From Cutaneotrichosporon cavernicola (taxonomy: Eukaryota > Basidiomycota > Tremellomycetes > Trichosporonales > Trichosporonaceae), in assembly GCF_030864355.1 (NCBI RefSeq), contig NC_083395.1:2914001-2978000 (forward strand): a stretch of DNA of 64,000 nt, in the 5' to 3' direction. Below the pieces are notes generated by a model. It was not told the DNA's origin, made no database searches, and worked only from the letters and a program-made list of their open reading frames with translations. Below, one piece after another: positions 24,915 through 36,600 of the stretch (positions within the stretch are counted from its first letter, which is position 1; each line of letters starts with the position of its first letter). Both the position numbers and the translations under genes were made by a program.

Positions 24915-25960
24915 ATGTCAGAGTTAGTCTAGCTAAGCTGTCTGCGGATAAAGCTGACGCCAGATACTGGGTCTCGAAGAAGCAGTACTGGTGCAAGTAC
25001 TGCAACATGTTCATCCGCGACGATGCGGCGCAGCGGAGCCTCCACGAAACTGGCGAGAAGCACAAGGGCAACTTGCAGCGCTTCATCCGCGGCCTGTACA
25101 AGGGCGGCGAGCGGGAGAAGCGCGAGAAGGAGGCAGAGAAACGGCAGTTCGAGCGGATCGAGGCGGTGAGCGAACCCTCCCTTACAGTATACTGACGACA
25201 GGCAGCGAGGTCCGCCCACTCGTCGGTCGACGGCGCGCGGGGCGCGTACGGCGGCCGGCCGATCATCGACCGTCCGATTGCGTCGTCGTCTAAACCACGA
25301 CGCGATAAGCCAAGTGGGGATAAGTGGGCGAATTACTCTACGGCGGAGCAGATGGGCCTCGCGGACGAGGAGGGGCCGAGCGCATATGAGATCGAGCAGA
25401 TGGTGCGGGGGCGAGGGACAAAGGTCGGGCAGTGGGAGGAGGTCGTTGATACCCCTACGCCTCCGCCAGTAGAAGAGAAAATACCTGAGACCGAGGAGGA
25501 GGAGCTCGCCAACTTCAAGATCCAGGCTAAGCGGCCACACCGGGATGTGTACGATGACGACGAGGTGGATACGGGGGCGGTTCTGGGATTGAAACTCAAG
25601 AACAAGGAGCGCAAGATTGAGGAGGGGGATGTGAAGGGGTTGAAGGAGGAGGAGAGGGGAGGTGCGGGGTTCAGTAAGAACGGGTGGGGGAAGGCAGAGG
25701 TGAAGAAGGAGGTCAAGGAGGAGGTCAAGGAGGAGGTCAAGGAGGAGGTCAAGGAGGAGCCTGCGGATGGCACGGAGGTCAAGGCCGAGCCCGACGCCGA
25801 GGCCGTCAACGGCGACTTCAAGACCGAACCTGGGAAAGACAAGAAGTCTGAACTCGACGCAACCCCAGTTGCACCCGAACCGCCAGCACCAGCACCAGCC
25901 GCATCTGGCGCCTCAATGTTCAAGAAGCGCCGTCCACCACCCTCCTCCCGCAAAAAGTAG
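24915..25960 (+). CDS. WBP4/FBP21-like U1-type zinc-finger splicing protein
   Basis: Three exons (24915-24922, 24964-25165, 25202-25960; introns 41 and 36 bp) give 322 residues. Splicing of the tiny first exon yields MSEYWVSKKQYWCKYC, the start expected of WBP4. The matrin/U1-type C2H2 finger is WCKYCNMFIRD...HETGEKHKGN at about residues 12-38, followed by a basic helix. Human WBP4 (FBP21) is an early spliceosomal B-complex protein; a similar role is inferred. No WW domain is evident, though QWEEVVDTPTPPP may be a remnant. The C-terminal third is acidic/lysine-rich and carries a 12-bp-unit repeat that encodes tandem V-K-x-E motifs. The gene converges on SAS10 with 54 bp between stops. Confidence 0.8.
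25697..25756 (+). repeat. In-frame 5 x 12-bp repeat encoding tandem SUMO-consensus motifs
   Basis: Five 12-bp units (GAGGTCAAGGAG, the first a variant) lie within the WBP4-like coding region. They encode repeated E-V-K-E, so each contains the psi-K-x-E SUMOylation consensus. Two more, VKAE and FKTE, follow within about 30 residues, making seven. Confidence 0.85.
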
Positions 25961-26014
25961 AGACCATAGCCTGTTGTAACTGTATTTCTATGATCAAGTG
26001 CATACACTCTACCC

Positions 26015-28227
26015 CTAGAACTTGCGCGACTTGGACACGGTCGTGATGCCGCTCTTCTCGCCGGCATACGCGCCACTCTGGGCCGCCTGTCCGCCCTTGT
26101 ACACGGCCCGCTGACTCCCGACCTTCTGCTTGGCCTTCTCGTACGCGAGCTTCTTCTTGACACGCGGATTGCGACCCGTCTTGGACCGGCGTGGCGTGAG
26201 ACCACGGTTCTTCTCGATAGCACGCGACACCCCACGCGGACCCTCGGAGCTCTCGTCCTCGAAAGCAGCAAACTTGGCCTCGCGGAAGTCTTCGTGAGCC
26301 TCCTCCTTGGCAGCGTCCTTGGCAACCTTGCGCCGCTTCACGAGGTCGTAGTATTCCTCGGCCTCGTCTGCTCCCTCGCCCTCCTCGTCGCGCACCTCGC
26401 GTGCGCGCTTGCGGTCGCTCTCGGTCCAATCGCCACCGAGGTCCTCTCCACCGTCGCCCTTGGGTGCGTTCTTCCGAAGCGCAGCGTCCCGCGCAGCTTG
26501 GCGAGAACGGTAGGGAATGTCGTCGTCGCCACCTGCGCGGCGGTCGCGCGCAGCAGAACGGCGGTTCGCCATGCTGTTGATCTTCTGGGTGTGGAACTGG
26601 AGCGAGCGCTTGCGGTGCTCCTTGTCCCCCGCGTCCGCGTCCGTGAGCTCCAGCAGGTCGCCCAGGGTCTCGTCCTCGGCCGACAGCTTGGGCGCCTTCT
26701 TGCTCTTCTTCTTGGTTGCGATGAACTCGGGCTCGGCGAGTGGCGTGAAGGCAACAGGTGCGGGCTCCTCATCCTCCTCCTCGTCCTCGGCAGCCTTGGA
26801 CTTCTTCTTACGGCCGCGCTCCTTCTTCTTCCCCTTCTTCTCCTTCTCCTTCTTCTCCTTCTTTTCCTTCTTGGATTTGGCCTTGAGCGGGGCGTCCTGG
26901 TCCGCGAGCAATCCATCGAGCTCGTCGTCCTCAAGCCCAGCCTGGTGCCAGAGGTTGCTGTCCTCCTCCTCTTCCTCATCCATCCTGTCGAACTCGTCGA
27001 GCGTCATGCCCTCGGCGCCAGGCAGCTCGCCCGCGAGCATGCGCGCCATGAGCTCGCGCTTGGCTTCGGCCATGTCCTCGTCCTCGTCCTCGTCGGGGCG
27101 CACGAACAGCTCAGGGCCCTTGTCCGACACGGAGCCAGCATCGAAGTCGAGGTCCTCGAGCGCAGCCAAGCCCTGTTTGAGCTCAAGAAGTCGGCTGATG
27201 ACGGGGTGGCTCGAGAGGTCCGGTCGCTCGTCGGCAGGCAGCGCGCACAGGTGGATGTAGAATGCGAGCGTGGTGGCGTACGTCAACAGCGTCTGGTAAT
27301 GCAGGTATCCGAGGCCCTTGTGCAGCGTCTCCTCGCCCTGCGCCTCGGCTTCCATCTTGGCAATTCCGGCGCTGGTCTTGCGAAGCTTCCGGAGGATGAG
27401 TGGGAAGTCACGCGCCAGTGCAAGCTTGAGAGGCTCGTGGCTGGCCAGGTGGCGGAGAAGTGTCGGCGCGTCGTCCGTCTCGGGTGCAGCAACCACCACA
27501 CGCGCCTCTTCAGCTTCTTCTGTCTCCGGACTGCTGTCAGCTCATCCAACACTCAGAACTCACGCAGCGTACTCGACCTCGACGTCGTCGAGACCCCAGT
27601 CCTCGGCACCCGAGAGGGCCTCGCGCGCCCGCTTCTGAAGCTTGCGCACCTCTTTTTCCTCGAGCTCGCGATCCTCCTCGCGTTTATCGTCATACGCACC
27701 TTCGTCCTCCTTCTCGCGCCGTGTACTAGGACGCGAGTAGTACTGCCGGCCCCATCCCTCCTCCTCGGACTCGGAGCCCGAGTCCTCCTCGGAATCGTCT
27801 TCAGAGTAGTCATCCGAGTCCTCTTCCTCCTTCCCAAAACGTCCTTTGGTCGAGAGGTCAGGCTTGGCCTTGGACAGACGCTTCAGTTGCTTGGGCTCTG
27901 CCCACTCCTCCTCGCCTTCCTCATACTCCTCTTCGGCGTCCTCATCACGTCCGAACTTGTGCACGTTCAAGCCCAGGACCTCGTCACCGTCGGCGCCGAT
28001 GTCGCCATCAGACTCCTCTTCGTGCGGGTCGATCATGATCTGGTCCCGCTTGAACATGTCTGATGTCAGCTCCGGACGGATGAGTGGATGAGCCGACACT
28101 CACAGTCGTCAACGCCGCCCTCCTGCAGCGTGTCCTCGTACGACTCAATCCTCTTGATGCTCGCTCCCGGAGCCTCCTTGGCCTTTGTGGGCGCGGCCGC
28201 GCCATTGGATCTCCTCTTGCGTCCCAT
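26015..28227 (-). CDS. SAS10: Sas10/Utp3 small-subunit processome protein
   Basis: Three exons (28104-28227, 27564-28059, 26015-27530; introns 44 and 33 bp) encode 711 residues. The N-terminal third is very acidic (EEEYEEGEEEW, DSDDYSEDDSEEDSG). A Sas10/Utp3 helical domain lies around residues 230-330 (LLRHLASHEPLKLALARDFP, LGYLHYQTLLTYATTLAFYI). The conserved basic C-terminal Sas10 domain ends the protein: RAIEKNRGLTPRRSKTGRNP, then VKKKLAYEKAKQK and GYAGEK-like GAYAGEKSGI. It acts in the nucleolus in 18S pre-rRNA processing as part of the U3-containing processome. Long Lys/Glu tracts in the middle fit nucleolar proteins. It is divergent from SDE2 with 210 bp between starts. Confidence 0.93.
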
Positions 28228-28437
28228 TCTGTGATGTTGGTGTTGGTGACTTGCTGGGCGTCCATGCCCTCCACCATCTCAACCACAACTTTTGACGCAC
28301 GTGACTTGGACGGAAGCAAAATCCACAGTCGCCACCCAACATCAACGTTATCCTCGCCACTCGACAACATCCACTTCCCCTCGCTTCTCTACCTCTTTAT
28401 CTACCCCGCGACACTTAACTCAGATAACCGATCCGGC
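28228..28437. promoter_or_regulatory. Bidirectional promoter SAS10 / SDE2
   Basis: These 210 bp lie between two divergent start codons. A GACGCACGTGACTTGG stretch around 28293-28308 contains a CACGTG E-box. Shared control of a ribosome-biogenesis and a splicing gene is plausible but not shown. Confidence 0.5.
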
Positions 28438-29175
28438 ATGCGCGTCCACCTCCGGCTTCCCTCCCCGCTGGGCGTCACGGCTCTCCATGTCCCAGCCACC
28501 GCGATGGCCGGCACCCTCCTCCCGGACTGGGATGCGTTCCTGCGCACCCGCGCACGCATCGTTGACGCGAACACGCCGCTATCCGAGTTGAGCGTCAATG
28601 GTCTCGTCGAGATCGAGGTTGTTCCCCGTCTCCGTGGAGGCAAGGGCGGTTTCGGCGCCAACCTCCGTTCGCAGGGTGGGCGGATGAGCGCAAGCAAAAG
28701 CACCAACTTTGATAGCTGCAAGGACCTGAACGGGCGGCGGCTCGGTACCGTTAAGGAGGCCCAGAAGTGAGTATCCCTTATTCTGGATGGAGAGAGAAGA
28801 CGCAGAGCTAACGGCAGACAAGCCGACCTGATCGAGAACTGGGACGAGATGCAGACCAAGGCCAAGGCCGAGGAGCGCTCCAAGCTAGAGGCGCTGGAGC
28901 GCAAGCTCGGTGTTAGCTCTAACGCCGATGTGGGCGAGGTCGACGTTGAGGAGCTGGCGCGCAAGAAGCACAAGTTTGACGACAGCAAGTTCCTCGAGGA
29001 AAGCCGTGAGATCAAGGACAACGTCCGGTCAGCCGTGGGTGCAGCGCTGCTGAAGAAGAGGAAGAAGACGAAGGCGCCTGGCCCAGACGGCAAAGCATTG
29101 GGTGTCAAGGAAGCTGCCAAAGTGGCGCAGAAGAAGGTCGGGGTCAAGACTGCCAGCGCCAAGCTCGCAGCGTAG
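28438..29175 (+). CDS. SDE2: Sde2, ubiquitin-fold splicing and genome-stability factor
   Basis: Two exons (28438-28766, 28818-29175; 51-bp intron) give 228 residues. The first 68 residues form the Sde2 ubiquitin-like fold and end in RLRGG, directly followed by KGGFG. In fission yeast and human Sde2, ubiquitin-specific proteases cut at the GG|KGG junction to expose an N-terminal lysine and activate the protein for the spliceosome. The conserved GGRMSASKSTNFDSCKDLNG block follows, then a charged coiled-coil-like region with Lys/Glu and a basic C-terminus (LLKKRKKTKAPG). Known roles are excision of selected introns and genome maintenance. The processing signal is fully intact. Its stop lies 61 bp from that of RAD4. 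Confidence 0.92.
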
Positions 29176-29236
29176 CTTGAGAGTGTTGTAGTACCAGATG
29201 TAACATGATACAGTCATTGGATACAGTGTATAAGTA

Positions 29237-32200
29237 CTAGGCGTACTCCTCTTCTGAGAACTCGCTGGATGATGCCTCGCGCAGACTCTGCTGCTGCTTG
29301 GCTACACGGCTTCTTAACACTCGTCCGCTCGGAGCAGGTGGAGGTTGGTGATTGCGGCGTCCGTTCCGCCCTCCCGTGGGCTCAAGGTCGCCGCTATCCG
29401 CCTCGCTCTCGTCATCCTCACTAGCCTTACGCTTCAGGGAGCGTGTCGAGCGCTTCGCAGGTATCTTGATCTTCGCAGATACCTTCCTGCTGTTCGCTGT
29501 GGCTCGCTTGGGTCGCCCTGAGCGCGTGAGCGCTGGCTTGGGCTCAGGTGGTGGCGTCGGAGCCGCAGGCGTAGCAGCTTGTGATCGTATTCGGAGAGTG
29601 ATTCTCGGTGTGACAGGTGCCGGAGGAGGTGGAGGCGAAACTGGTGGAGCATCTGGCTCGTGATGGCCATTCTCCTGCCCCGCATCCACCTCCATCGGCT
29701 CTGCTGCCAGTAGTTCCGCGATGCTCTGTCCCCCTCGTTTCCCTTCATGGCCGTTCTCCTCAACAACAGGCATAGCCTCAGGCGTCGGTTCGCGGACGCG
29801 GTCAACCCATGCTGATGACGCCTGTTGGTTTGCAAGCGCAATGATGGATCCAGCGGTTCGGGTCGGTTCCTGGCCAGCCCGTGCCATGGGGTTCTCGTTT
29901 TCTTCATCCTGCTGTCAGTCATCGATTCGATAGCGGGATGGAACTCACATCATCGATCTCTCCGTACTCTGCTCGCAGACGGAGGCGGACCCGGATGCCG
30001 TTCATGAGCTTGGCCCAACGCTTGAGAGCCCGCTCTTCGCGCTTGGTTCGCTCGCGTTCTTCAGCCGCAGCATTGGACTCCCAGTACGCCCCGAGGACTT
30101 CCTCCTCCTTATCCGCAGCCACAACGATGCCTGTGAGAACTGGCCGCGCGCGCTGCTTCCTGAATTCGAACGATGTCTGCCTGTTAGCCATCGGTAGCGC
30201 TAAGAGAGATTGCGTAGCAACCCACTGTTGCCTCTGCAAAGCTGACGCCCAACTTCTTGGCCACCTTCGCAATGCCCTTGTCTGAATGTCAGTCAGCCAC
30301 AGCGGAGCCATTCACAAGGCAGATGGACAGCACCAGCAGGGAGCATGGTCGGGACATAGAGGTCGATGTTGCCAAACGCGTTTCGCGGGATCTGGCCCTG
30401 GAGGTCAGCTGGAAGGAATCACTTCTTGGCTTACGTCGACAATTGGTGGCGGAATGTAGAGCTCAGTCTGGTTCTCGGCGTACAGTCCCTGCTGGATAGC
30501 CTCGCCCGTCTCCTGCATTGCGAGTTCCTGTGCGCGACGCTTCTGGATCGTCACGGCGCGCTGCTTAATCCACTTCATTGGCTCTTGCCGCTCCTTCACT
30601 CGACGCCCGACACGCATCCAGTTTTCCGCAGTCCGGCACGACAGCACATTGGCACGGCGGTAAACGGGTTCGCCCTTGAACCGCCCAACCTCACGCTTAG
30701 GTTGGATCACCTCCTGCTGCTTCAGATGACGCTCGAGAACGTAACTTCTGTCAGATACATTCCAAGAGCCGAATATTTCTCACAGAGGATGGTCCTTGAA
30801 GCCAGACATGTGCTGCGGCATGCCCTCCGACGCTTGGCTGCTCTCGAGCTCGGCGTCTTCGAGGTCGTCTCGATTCTTGTCATCAGCAAGATGCTGACAC
30901 ATACTCACCAAACGTAGTGGACGCTGCAGGAACTCGGTGATCTCCGACCACCAGTCCGGTTCCCCTGCCCTGGCTGGAGGACGCAGCTTGCATGTCTTTG
31001 CGGCAAAGTTTCTCGCGTACCGCAGTGTGACGTCTCGTGCATAACCGTCTGAGGTCAACGGGTATTTTGGCAATTCAACTCACCTTCCTCGAATGCCACA
31101 ATGTAGACTAGGCGAACTGGCCCGCTGTCAGACTGCGGCTCGTAGTGCGCCTTCTTTCGAATGATGCCGTTGACAGGGTCGACTGGCACCCAGCGCTGAT
31201 CAGAACGGTTGTACACTTCCGCCCAAAACACTGGTGGCTGCGCCATCATGTCTCTCACATCAGCCTGTGTGAAAGAGATGGCCGAATTGCACTTACCTTC
31301 CTTCTTCTTGCGCTTCGGTTTGGAGCCAACAGTCTGTGGTGGCGGCTTGGGCTGTCGGAGACGGTACATGTCCGCAGGGTCCTTGGGCCTGTTGCGCCGC
31401 CACCCAGGGGGCATGTTGGTCTTCTGGGATCTTGGAGTGTCCGGGCCGGACACGCCTGGGATGGGAACTTCTTCCAGGTCGTCCTCTTGGCTGTCGGTGT
31501 AGTCTTCGCCCATCCCCTGTCGGAGAGCATTGCTGCGTGCCCGGCTCCCCGCGCCCTTTTTCTTAGGCACCACCTTCTCAGCCCGCCACGGCACAGCCTG
31601 GATGCTGACGATCAGTCGAGCACCGAGGCCACAAGCTCGTGCAAGAGCAACGAAGAGCTGCGCGGAAATGTCGCGTGAACCCTCCTGCTGGAGTGCCTTC
31701 TTGGCCAGAGAGTTGACCGAGCGCAAGCGCTCACCGCCGAGCTCCTCTTCGAGCCTCGCAAGGATCGGGTCCTCCATCGCCTTGCCTTTGCCCCTCTTCT
31801 TCTGGGGCGTCTCGACTTTCTTCGAGAACACGCCCCCGAGGATGTCACTGCGCGAGAGTCGAGGCATCCTCTCAATGATTTCCTGCACGTCGTCCCACGA
31901 ACGCGCGCGGAGGCCAAGCAGGGGATCCGAGATGTCGAAGAAGTCGTGCGACCACCACGTCACAAGCTCTTGCAGCGCATCAAGGAATAGCCGGTTGCGC
32001 TGCGCGCGGTCGGGAAAGCGCTTGGGCGAGACGACCAAATCTGCGGCGAGTCGGAGTGGACACAGGGAGAGGAGGCGACACTTGCGTTAGTCAGCTCACG
32101 CACAGGCCTACCTGTAAGAGCTCATCGGACACCCAGTTGTTTCGTATCCTTGCTGACGCTAGAAGGGCGATGACATGCAGCTTGTGGATCTCGAGGCGTA

Positions 32201-32676
32201 CAGCACGGTCCCTGGCGGTGATGGGCTTCCTGTATGTCAGCAGATGTCCTCGATATTAAAGGCACGACTCACTTGCGCATCGCCATTGCAATCCGCTTGG
32301 CCTTCTCCTCCTCTGTCTCCCCTCCTATCTCTAACCGGATGACCTGGTTGTCATCCTCCTCGTCGGTGTCTGGATATCCACCTTCCCCGGCACTGGTGCC
32401 GACGTCTGCCGGGGTGCCGGTCGCCGGAGTGCCAGGCATCGAGGCCGACGTTGCAGCTGGGATCTCAACCTCCTCAAACTCATCTTCCTCCTCATCTCCA
32501 TCCTTTAGAGACGAGTGGACTGAGATGGGCGAGGTTGTGAGGTCGATGGGCATAGCTAGCATGTCAACAACAGCGCCTCGGCACAGATCTCACTCACCTC
32601 TACTCTTGCCCTTGAAATCGGCGATAGGATTTGGCGGCCTACCACGCCTCCCAGACGATGGTCCAGAGCGACTCAT
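29237..32676 (-). CDS. RAD4: Rad4/XPC nucleotide-excision repair damage sensor
   Basis: A multi-exon gene starting ATGAGTCGC at 32674-32676; about ten short introns. After an acidic N-terminus come the Rad4-like helix (NNWVSDELLQ, RFPDRAQRNRLFLDALQEL), the transglutaminase-fold region (SAQLFVALARACGLGARLIV, PPVFWAEVYNRSDQRWVPVD), and the beta-hairpin domains: SYVLERHLKQQEVIQPKREV for BHD1, the TELYIPPPIVDGQIPRN region for BHD2/3 and NAFGNIDLYVPTMLPAGAVH for BHD3. Rad4 with Rad23 recognises helix-distorting lesions and opens DNA for TFIIH. The catalytic triad of true transglutaminases is not expected. The C-terminal 200 residues are low-complexity with AT-hook-like GRPKR and an acidic end. Inner exon borders were only partly phased. 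Confidence 0.9.
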
Positions 32677-33668
32677 TATGAGTGAAGATGCAAAGATGCA
32701 ATCTCCGACGGTGCAAGCATGCGCAGTTAGTAGTGGTGAAGGTGGTTATGAGTGAAGGTGATTATGAGTGGAGGTGAGTCAACCGGAGATGGAGAAGTGG
32801 AGGCCGAGGACTCGATTTCCTTCCGTCACAACAGTTGCCATCCAGCTAATACAGTATTATAATTATTGGAGCCTCACTTGGATATTGCTATGGTGGTACT
32901 TCTTGTTCCTCTACACCTCTTCTATGCATTCCTACTCTACTCAGAAGTGCCACCACAAGTCGATTGCTTAAGGGGCTTTAGATGTTCTGGGATGTAAAAC
33001 CACTGGCTACGGGAGTCCCAGTGTCAGTATCTTTTGGTACACCGCCTTCTTTGGAGAATTTAGCAGATCGTTGCTCGCATCAGTATCCAGACAGAGTTTA
33101 TCCGTGGGCCGTGGGGCGGTGGACTTTGCTTTCTACTTGGAACAAACGCGTTCAACAATCGCCAATCGTCACCAACGTTTAACGCTCCAAGTGTATTTGC
33201 TGTAACCAGTTGATAGTACTATCCCCCAGCCTCGGTAAAGGCACGATTTCAAGCCAATACGCCGGTACGCCGATTAACACACCGTTTCATTTTTACCTCT
33301 CTGTTTAGATTGTTGTCTCCTACGAGATCCGAGATTCCAAGTTCTTTCCAACGAGTGACTAGTCCACTTTAACTGTCCTGAGTATATAGATCGAGTTCTC
33401 ATGTCGTCTGTGCGTCTCACCACCCCTTGTTCTCTCGTCAATTGGAATATCATGGAATCTAATACGAGTCATTAATTTTGAAATGTAAGATTACCTTTTC
33501 AGCGGAGTTCAGCGGAGTTGATTGGAAATGTCCGCCAACTGCCGATAGGCGTTGGTCACTTTATGAGTTGTCACACCCCTTCCGTCCATACTTTGCATTA
33601 CACACACCTTCCCTGTTGCGACCCTCTCGGACAATCAACGACGCAACAGCGTACAGCCCCACCAGTCT
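32677..33668. other. AT-richer divergent intergenic region RAD4 / M16 peptidase
   Basis: About 1 kb with no convincing ORF. Base composition from 32840 to 33480 is clearly more AT-rich than flanking genes. A repeat AGTGAAGGTGATTATGAGTG-type word occurs twice near 32735-32775. The leader of the M16 gene lies near the right end. Confidence 0.45.
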
Positions 33669-36600
33669 ATGCTACCAGCATTGCGCTCTAGGAAGCTCCA
33701 TCTTCCACGCACCTTCCTCCAGGCCTCGCCCACAGCCCGTCTCTCGCTCGCTCCTCGGCTGTCCAGGTCATCCTCGACCTCTCGCACACCTAGCCCCCGT
33801 AACGCTACTTCACTCCGCCACGCCCACACTTCTACATTACCCATTACCCCTTCCCCTCATTTTATTGTCAACACCATGCCCTCGACCTCAGCCTACTCCC
33901 GTGACTACGGCAACTTCAAGCTCCTTCAGAGCCTCGACCTCAAGTATGCGCCCGTCACAGTGTCCAAGTGGAGGAGTGAGAAGACTGGCTTGACAGTTAC
34001 CCTCGGTAACCATTCGTCACCGATCACCAACGGATACTTTGTCATCGCCTCCGAGATCTTTGACGACACTGGGCGGCCCCATACCCTCGAACAGTGAGTT
34101 GCATCGGTAGATCCAATATTAACCGCAGCCTCATCTTCCTCGGATCCCAGCGCTACCCCTACAAGGGTGTTCTGGACAACCTCGCCAACCGTGCCGGCTC
34201 CAACGGCACCAACGCGTGGACTGCGAATGACCACACCGCGTACACAATCAACACGGCTGGTTCGACTGGCTTCCTCAACGTCCTGCCCGTGTTCGTGGAC
34301 CACATCCTCCACGCCACGATGACCGACGCTGGCTTCGTCACTGAGATCCACCACATCAACAGTGAGGGGGAGGACGCCGGTGTCGTGTACTCTGAGATGC
34401 AGGGGCGCGAGAACACTTCTTACGACCGCATGGCTCTCGAGCTGCAGCGCACTCTCTACCCCACCACCTCTGCATACCGCAGCGAGACGGGTGGTCTGCT
34501 CAAGGCTCTCCGTGTTCTCACTGTCGAGCAGATCCGCGAATACCACGGCAAGTACTACGTGCCCTACAACCTCAACCTCCACATTGACGGCGGCGTCGAC
34601 GTGGAGGCCCTCTTCAAGGTTCTCAACGAGACTGTCGAACCCATGATCCTCGAGAACAAGGACGCCCAGGCGAATGGCACCTTTGAGCCTCCTGCTGGCT
34701 GGAAGCGCCCCTTCATGGAGACGACCACTGCCAAGCCTAACTCTATCACTGAGTCGGTGGTCAAGACCGTCGAGTTCATGGAGGAGGACGAGTCGGTTGG
34801 TGAGCTCTTCATCACCTACCTCGGGCCGAAGCCCACCGACTTCCTCGAGGGCACTGCGCTTGACATCCTTGGCAGTTACCTCACGTACTCTGCCACGTCG
34901 CCTCTGCAGAAGGAGTTCATCGAGATTGTCGAGCCATACGCCACCAGCGTCTACCTATACGGCGAGAGCCGCGTCAACGCTGGAGAGCACGTAGTCATGT
35001 TCGGTGACGTGCCGACGAAGCACCTGAACGAGCTGCCCAAGCTCTTCTTCGACAAGCTCAAGCGCATCGTCAAGGAGGAGGGCATTGACATGACCCGCAT
35101 GGCATCGATCCTGCGTCGCGAAAGGCGTGCGATGCTCAACCGCATGGAAACTTCGGTCTCGAGCGTCCTCGCGGACGTTGTCATCCAAGGTGAGCTTGGC
35201 TCATGTTCCGTAACTAACCAACAGACTTCCTGTACGGTAACGAAGACGGCAAGGACCTTCCCGAGGCTTTCGACGAGCTGAAGGACTTTACAATCCTTGA
35301 GTCGTGGACGGCCGAACAGTGGGCTGCTCTCCTTGACAAGTGGTACGCCTCCGCACCGTCCATTGGAATGATCGGCAAGCCGTCAGCGAAGCTCGCGCAC
35401 GAGGTCGAGGCATCGGACAAGAAGCGCATCGCCGAGCAGAAGGAGAAGCTTGGCGAGGACGGACTGAAGAAGCTTAAGGAGAAGCTCGAGTGGGCGCAGA
35501 AGGAGAGCGACAAGCCCATCCCGTCGGAGATGCTTACGGTCTTCCCGACCGTCAAGGTGAGATGCACCACGCTGCATCAGACAACTGACATAAGCCCTCG
35601 GAGCTCTCCTGGATCCCCGTTGAGACTGCGATCAACAATGCCAAGAACGGTAACGCCAAGTCCGACAGTGGTGACGTCCAGCGCTACATTGACGCCGACG
35701 GCGTGACTCTCCCCTACGAGGCCCATTTTGCAGACGTCAAATCCAACTTCGTCAGCGTTGGCGTGCTCTTCGACACGGCCAAGTTGCCTCAGGAGCTCAT
35801 GCCGTACATGGCGCTGCTCCAAGTCTGCCTGTTTAACCTTGGCATCAAGCGCCCGGACGGAACTGAGCTCAACTACGAGGAGGTTATCAACCAGCTCAAC
35901 GAGTTAGTGTTGCTCTGCGGGGTGATGCTCACACCAGCTTCACGGTCAGCTCTGGATCCAAGTTCTCAGTCCGTTCGTGCTTCTCGGAGGCGTTCTCGGT
36001 CTTCATCAAGGCTGAGAAGTCTCAGTACGCCGAGGCCATCTCTTGGCTCCGCGATGTTCTCCTTTACTCCGTGTTCACTAAGGAGCGTCTGGAGGTCCTC
36101 ATTGCGAAGGAGCTCCAGAACCTTCCCGCTCAGAAGCGTGACGGTGACCAGGTCGCGCGCGAGTGGTGCAACCGTCTCTGCTTCGACGTTGAGAAGTCGA
36201 CATCCGAGGCGGCGTCGCTTCTGAACCAGCTCGAGTTCATTCCCCGTATCTCAGAGGAGCTCAAGGAGTCGCCCGACAAGGTCATTAAGGCAATGGAGAC
36301 TCTCATCCAAAAGGTCGTGGACCCGAGCGTGATGCGTGTCAACGTGCACGGTGATATTAAGGGTCTCTCGGAGCCGCGGTCTACCCTCGCCAAGGCCTTC
36401 CTCCCCGTGAAGGAGGCAGTCTCCCTTGACCCACTCTCCACCTCGGCGGCGACGCTCACTGAACTCGGCAAGGCGCCCTCAAAGAAAGTGAGCTGACTGA
36501 AATACGAAGGAGGCTAATAGCAGCTCGTCGTTGTCCCTATGGCGTCTATCGAAGGCTCGTACTCGTCGCACGCGGCCAAGGGCCCGCGCGGGTGGGACCA

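Noticed and set aside
26294..28063. 589-codon plus-strand ORF opposite SAS10
   Set aside because: Leu-rich translation arises from Lys/Glu/Asp codons read on the opposite strand; it ignores the two SAS10 introns, which is expected of a shadow.
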